Assembly (NCBI GenBank): GCA_040902885.1
Contig: JBBDWK010000049.1
Coordinates: 1-28,889, forward strand
From: JBBDWK01 sp040902885
GTDB lineage: Bacteria; Acidobacteriota; Terriglobia; Bryobacterales; Bryobacteraceae
Length of the DNA: 28,889 nucleotides
Reading direction: 5' to 3'
Shown: positions 24,028 through 28,889 of the stretch, in pieces
Layout of the letters: every line of letters starts with the position of its first letter
Position numbering within the stretch: the first letter of the stretch is position 1
Position numbers and translations under genes: made by a program
Notes under the pieces: model-generated
What the model saw: the letters and a program-made list of their open reading frames with translations, nothing else
Database searches by the model: none
What the model was told of the DNA's origin: nothing

Positions 24028-25417
24028 AAGGGCAGCGCCGTCCCGGCGCGAGATGCTGTGCCAGGCAGCCAACGGTTTCGGCGGTCTGGCGCTGCTCTCA
24101 TTGCTGCGCGAGCAGGCCGGCGCGGCGGCACATCATCCGGCGCGGGCCAAGTCCGTAATTTTCCTGTTTATGGATGGCGGCCCGTCGCAGATGGACACAT
24201 TCGATCCAAAACCGCGCCTTAAGCGGGATCACGGCAAGCCTCTTCCTTTCCAGCCGCCCACCACTGTTTTTAATATCAGCGACAAGATGCTCGGCTCGCC
24301 GTTCACATTCCGCAGGTACGGGCAAAGCGGCGCCGAAGTGAGCGAGTTGTTCCCCCACGTCGCCGAGTGCGCCGACGATCTGTGCATCATTCGCTCCATG
24401 GTGGCCGATCACAGCGAGCACACGGCGGCAAACTATTTCATGCACTCCGGGTCTGGCTTCCAGGGCCGCCCCTCCATCGGGGCGTGGGTAACCTATGGGC
24501 TGGGCAGCGGATCGAAGAATCTTCCCGGCTTCATCGTTCTCGAAAGCGGTTTGATTCCGCCTGGGGGCCTGGATTGCTTCGGATCGGGTTTTTTGCCGGC
24601 CAGCTTTCAGGGCACCCTTTTTCGGTCCGGTGAGCATCCGATTGCCGACATTGAGCCCATTGACAAGCAGCCCGGCCTCCAGCGGGATAAGCTCGATCTG
24701 CTCGCCAGATTGAATCGCGGCGTGCTGGATCGTTTCGGGCCGGTGAACGAGATTGAAGCCACCATTGCCAATTACGAGCTGGCCTTCCGCATGCAAGCCG
24801 AAGTCCCGGATCTGCTCGACTTCTCAAAGGAGAGTGAGGCGACCAGGAAGCTGTATGGCCTGGACGAAGATCTCACTTCCGCCTTCGGGCGTGAATGCCT
24901 CATCGCCCGGCGGCTGGTCGAGCGCGGGGTGCGCTTCGTGGAGCTTCTGACTCCGGCGCACAAGGGGCTGGACAGGTGGGACCAGCATTCGGGCATTGAA
25001 AATGGCCACCGCGTCAACGCGAAGTCCACGGATAAGCCGATCGCCGGACTTCTCAAGGATTTGAAATCGCGCGGCCTGCTGGATTCCACGCTGGTGGTCT
25101 GGGGGGGCGAATTCGGGCGCACGCCCTGTGCACAGTTCCCCGACGGAAGCTACGTGAAGGAAGTCGGACGGGACCACAACCCCTTCGGCTTCACCATGTG
25201 GATGGCGGGCGGCGGGGTGAAGGGCGGCACGGTCTGGGGCGCCACCGATGAGTTTGGATATTTCGCGATCGAGAATAAGGTTCACGTGCACGATCTCCAC
25301 GCCACCATGCTCCACCTTCTGGGGATGGACCACACGCGCCTGACCTTCCGGTACTCCGGCCGGGATATGCGGCTTACCGACGTGCACGGCAACGTGATCG
25401 GTGGAGTCCTGGCATAA
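24017..25417 (+). CDS. DUF1501 protein (alkaline-phosphatase/sulfatase-like superfamily), Tat-exported
   Basis: A 466-residue protein beginning inside the end of the PSD1 gene (ATG 24017, 11-bp overlap), so translation is coupled. The N-terminus APSRREMLCQAANGFGGLAL is a Tat signal (Ser9-Arg10-Arg11). DUF1501 hallmarks are VIFLFMDGGPSQMDTFDPKP at 48-67, PHVAECADDLCIIRSM, WGGEFGRTP and GRDHNPFGFTMWMAGGG, then a final DLHATMLHLLGMDH segment. The metal-binding Asp and His residues typical of the alkaline-phosphatase superfamily appear to be present, but substrate is not known. The pairing with PSD1 genes is common in Planctomycetes and Acidobacteria and is generally taken as a secreted polymer-use pair. 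Confidence 0.92.
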   Translation: MFHRRAAPSRREMLCQAANGFGGLALLSLLREQAGAAAHHPARAKSVIFLFMDGGPSQMDTFDPKPRLKRDHGKPLPFQPPTTVFNISDKMLGSPFTFRRYGQSGAEVSELFPHVAECADDLCIIRSMVADHSEHTAANYFMHSGSGFQGRPSIGAWVTYGLGSGSKNLPGFIVLESGLIPPGGLDCFGSGFLPASFQGTLFRSGEHPIADIEPIDKQPGLQRDKLDLLARLNRGVLDRFGPVNEIEATIANYELAFRMQAEVPDLLDFSKESEATRKLYGLDEDLTSAFGRECLIARRLVERGVRFVELLTPAHKGLDRWDQHSGIENGHRVNAKSTDKPIAGLLKDLKSRGLLDSTLVVWGGEFGRTPCAQFPDGSYVKEVGRDHNPFGFTMWMAGGGVKGGTVWGATDEFGYFAIENKVHVHDLHATMLHLLGMDHTRLTFRYSGRDMRLTDVHGNVIGGVLA

Positions 25418-25445
25418 CGGCTGATCGAAGTATATTAATAACACT

Positions 25446-25477
25446 GCCTGTCGTTTGCGGTTGTCCTGAAGGCGCGC
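25446..25477 (+). promoter_or_regulatory. 32-nt upstream box, copy B (str-operon promoter)
   Basis: Matches the box at 17533-17564 at 29 of 32 positions without gaps. It ends 5 nt before the TTGACA of the rpsL promoter, 11 nt nearer than copy A, about one helical turn. It lies 28 nt past the DUF1501 stop. Confidence 0.6.
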
Positions 25478-25482
25478 GCGAT

Positions 25483-25512
25483 TTGACATCGTTGCGAGCG
25501 TTTCGCTATGAT
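25483..25512 (+). promoter_or_regulatory. Strong sigma-70-type promoter of the str operon
   Basis: TTGACA (25483-25488), an 18-nt spacer and TATGAT (25507-25512). This is the best promoter in the window, as expected for ribosomal genes. Predicted transcription start near 25519, leaving about 290 nt before the rpsL start. Confidence 0.8.
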
Positions 25513-25518
25513 TGAAAA

Positions 25519-25809
25519 GTTTCGCGAGCAAGTTTCTGCTCCTGAGCTACCATTCCCGTGATCGGGAATCCGGCCGGGGGTGAGGCCCCGAGGTTCCAGA
25601 CGGACCGCTCTTGAAGGTCGAGAGCAGGGATCGAAGTAAAAATCTGGGGCATGGGCCTGTCCGAAGCTCAGTATCCTCGCAGGCGGGAGCTTATGGCTCT
25701 TGCAATCTGGTCCGCATCGAACTGGAATCGGGTACCGGCGTGTGATTGCCGGGTGGTTTGTGGGTTTGTGCGGCTGTAAACATATCGAAGCCATTTCGGA
25801 GAGGAAGTT
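25519..25809 (+). promoter_or_regulatory. Long structured 5' leader of rpsL
   Basis: This is the bulk of the 392-base gap between DUF1501 and rpsL. Visible stems are ATTCCCG/CGGGAAT with a 4-nt loop (25552-25569), GGGG/CCCC (25576-25588), a GCTCT/AGAGC pair around 25607-25626, and AAGCTC/GAGCTT (25664-25692) enclosing a CCT/AGG stem. No T-tract follows the stems. rpsL and rpsG are only 2 nt apart, so an S7-binding control site like the one in the E. coli rpsL-rpsG spacer cannot be there; regulation could sit in this leader. No tRNA or known riboswitch core was recognised. Confidence 0.45.
25693..25779 (+). CDS. Possible 28-codon upstream ORF in the rpsL leader
   Basis: ATG 25693 is preceded by GGGAG with only 3 nt of spacing. 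The stop is TAA, 30 nt before the rpsL TTG. The peptide begins MALAIWSASNWN and has three Cys near its end (positions 17, 19, 23). The ribosome-binding site lies in the right arm of the AAGCTC/GAGCTT stem, so folding could hide it. It may be chance; no similarity is known to me. Confidence 0.2.
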   Translation: MALAIWSASNWNRVPACDCRVVCGFVRL

Positions 25810-26184
25810 TTGCCGACTTTTAACCAACTCGTGCGCCTCGGGCGGAAACCGCCGCGCTGGAAGACGGCCAGCCCGGCCCTGCAGAGCTGTCCGCAGAAGC
25901 GGGGCGTCTGCACGCGCGTGTATACGTCGACCCCGAAGAAGCCCAATTCGGCGCTTCGCAAGGTGGCGCGCGTGCGGCTGACCAACGGCATCGAGGTGAC
26001 TACCTACATTCCGGGCGTGGGACACAATCTCCAGGAGCACTCCATCGTGCTGATCCGCGGAGGCCGCGTGAAAGACCTGCCCGGCGTCCGGTATCACGTG
26101 ATCCGCGGCGCGCTGGATACGGCAGGAGTTGCGAACCGGAAGCAAGGAAGATCGAAGTACGGAGCCAAGCGGCCCAAGTCCTGA
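25810..26184 (+). CDS. rpsL: 30S ribosomal protein S12
   Basis: A 124-residue S12 of normal length, part of the decoding centre. Signature segments are SCPQKRGVCTRVYTSTPKKP, then NSALRKVARVRLTNG, and HNLQEHSIVLIRGGRVKDLP. The lysines at the classic streptomycin-resistance positions (PKKPNS and RVKDLP) are wild type. The N-terminus GRKPPRWKTASPALQ differs from the more lysine-rich version of many bacteria. The start is TTG 25810 with GGAGAGGAAG just upstream, an uncommon start for a highly expressed ribosomal gene. First gene of the str operon; rpsG follows after 2 nt. Confidence 0.98.
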   Translation: MPTFNQLVRLGRKPPRWKTASPALQSCPQKRGVCTRVYTSTPKKPNSALRKVARVRLTNGIEVTTYIPGVGHNLQEHSIVLIRGGRVKDLPGVRYHVIRGALDTAGVANRKQGRSKYGAKRPKS

Positions 26185-26186
26185 CC

Positions 26187-26657
26187 ATGCCACGAAGAAG
26201 ACGTATCGAAGTTCGCGAAGTTCTCCCCGACCCGGTTTACAACTCGACCCTGGTCGAAAAGTTCATCTGCTCGATGATGTGGGACGGGAAGAAGAACACC
26301 GCTCAAGGCATTTTTTATACGGCCATGGAGAAGCTGGGAGAGCGATCCCAGGACGAGCCGCTGAAGGTTTTCAAAAAGGCGGTGGAGAATTGCAAGCCGC
26401 TTCTCGAGGTCAAGACGCGCCGCGTGGGCGGCGCCAACTATCAGGTGCCGATTGAGGTGGCGCAAAACCGCCGCACCTCGCTGGCCATCCGGTGGATCGT
26501 CGGCAATGCCCGCTCGCGGGCCGAGAAGGGAATGCCGGACCGGCTGGCCAACGAATTGAACGACGCCGCCAACCTGCGGGGCGGCGCTATCAAGAAAAGG
26601 GACGACGTGCACCGCATGGCCGAGGCCAACAAGGCTTTCGCGCACTACCGGTGGTGA
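26187..26657 (+). CDS. rpsG: 30S ribosomal protein S7
   Basis: A 156-residue S7, the primary 16S rRNA 3'-domain binder. Recognisable segments are MPRRRRIEVREVLPDPVYNS, VGGANYQVPIEV, RRTSLAIRWIV and a C-terminal AHYRW. The length fits. The start is 2 nt beyond the rpsL stop with no room for a separate regulatory spacer, so the two are likely coupled. fusA follows after 26 nt. One mild oddity is MMWDGKKNTAQGIFY where many S7 proteins read LMxDGKKSxAExIVY. Confidence 0.98.
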   Translation: MPRRRRIEVREVLPDPVYNSTLVEKFICSMMWDGKKNTAQGIFYTAMEKLGERSQDEPLKVFKKAVENCKPLLEVKTRRVGGANYQVPIEVAQNRRTSLAIRWIVGNARSRAEKGMPDRLANELNDAANLRGGAIKKRDDVHRMAEANKAFAHYRW

Positions 26658-26683
26658 GCTCGACGGTGAGTTGAGAGCAAGTT

Positions 26684-28777
<2,094 letters not shown>

Positions 28778-28786
28778 TTCGGTATC

Positions 28787-28820
28787 GCCGGTCGGCCGGG
28801 CCCGGAAGCCCGCAACTGGC
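28787..28820 (+). promoter_or_regulatory. Nested hairpin in the fusA-tuf spacer
   Basis: Outer stem GCCGGT (28787-28792) with ACTGGC (28815-28820), one G-U pair in RNA. Inner stem CGGGC/GCCCG (28797-28801, 28808-28812) with a 6-nt loop. It lies just before the AAAGGAA ribosome-binding site of tuf. No T-tract follows, so RNA processing, stability or translational control is more likely than termination. Confidence 0.4.
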
Positions 28821-28838
28821 GGTTGAAAGGAACGTTTC

Positions 28839-28889
28839 ATGGCAAAAGAGAAATTCGACCGCAGCAAGCCGCACGTAAACATCGGGACG
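28839..28889 (+). CDS. tuf: Elongation factor Tu, N-terminal 17 residues (cut by window end)
   Basis: ATG 28839 has AAAGGAA upstream. The visible start reads MAKEKFDRSKPHVNIGT, the typical EF-Tu N-terminus just before the GHVDHGKT P-loop, which lies beyond the window. Fourth gene of the str operon in its usual position. EF-Tu delivers aminoacyl-tRNA to the ribosome. Confidence 0.95.
   Translation, partial: MAKEKFDRSKPHVNIGT

Noticed and set aside
25561..25650. Possible tRNA in the rpsL leader
   Set aside because: No acceptor stem, anticodon arm or GTTCGA T-loop pairing could be assembled.

Overview
The window looks like a chromosomal segment from an acidobacterium of the Bryobacterales/Solibacter type. 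This is inferred from gene content, not from a marker-gene search. The clues are an Oar-like TonB-dependent receptor with an N-terminal carboxypeptidase-regulatory-like domain, a paired PSD1-type (DUF1549/DUF1553) and DUF1501 gene couple, secreted PQQ-like and leucine-rich-repeat proteins, several signal peptides ending in Ala-Gln, high GC content, and frequent TTG/GTG starts (even rpsL starts with TTG).

Layout. 1-165 is a minus-strand remnant of an ISL3-family transposase. 267-2162 (-) is a secreted PQQ-like beta-propeller protein. 2341-2421 is a perfect 26-bp inverted repeat. 2479-3441 (-) is an MscS-family channel. It is divergent from larB (nickel-pincer cofactor synthesis), which is followed after 2 nt by a zinc-dependent MDR dehydrogenase. 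5328-9886 holds an MFS importer (-) facing a diverged NagB-fold enzyme and two tandem, translationally coupled, secreted COG3964-like amidohydrolases. 9896-13550 (-) holds a small secreted DUF5666-like protein and two secreted LRR proteins. 13549-16719 (+) holds an isolated nuoA, a MaoC-type hydratase, a Tat-exported protein of unknown function and a GH88 unsaturated glucuronyl hydrolase. 16799-17521 is a putative lipoprotein. 17659-25417 is the TonB receptor/PSD1/DUF1501 group. 25483-28889 is the start of the str operon (rpsL, rpsG, fusA, tuf) with a strong promoter and a leader of about 290 nt.

How they may work together (inference). The window is mostly accessory catabolism and envelope functions placed against a core ribosomal operon. 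Secreted hydrolases, an importer, a NagB-fold enzyme and a dehydrogenase look like a small salvage pathway for an acylated or amide-linked substrate. GH88 points to use of unsaturated uronides made by polysaccharide lyases. The receptor/PSD1/DUF1501 trio is a recurring outer-envelope polymer-use module.

The strongest unexplained signals are four. (1) A 32-nt box, 29/32 identical, lies just upstream of both the TonB-receptor promoter and the str-operon promoter, offset by 11 nt. (2) Metal-ligand and catalytic substitutions are shared across the amidohydrolase pair and seen in the NagB-like enzyme. (3) A large structured rpsL leader carries a possible 28-codon upstream ORF. (4) The 26-bp perfect hairpin lies between the PQQ and MscS genes.
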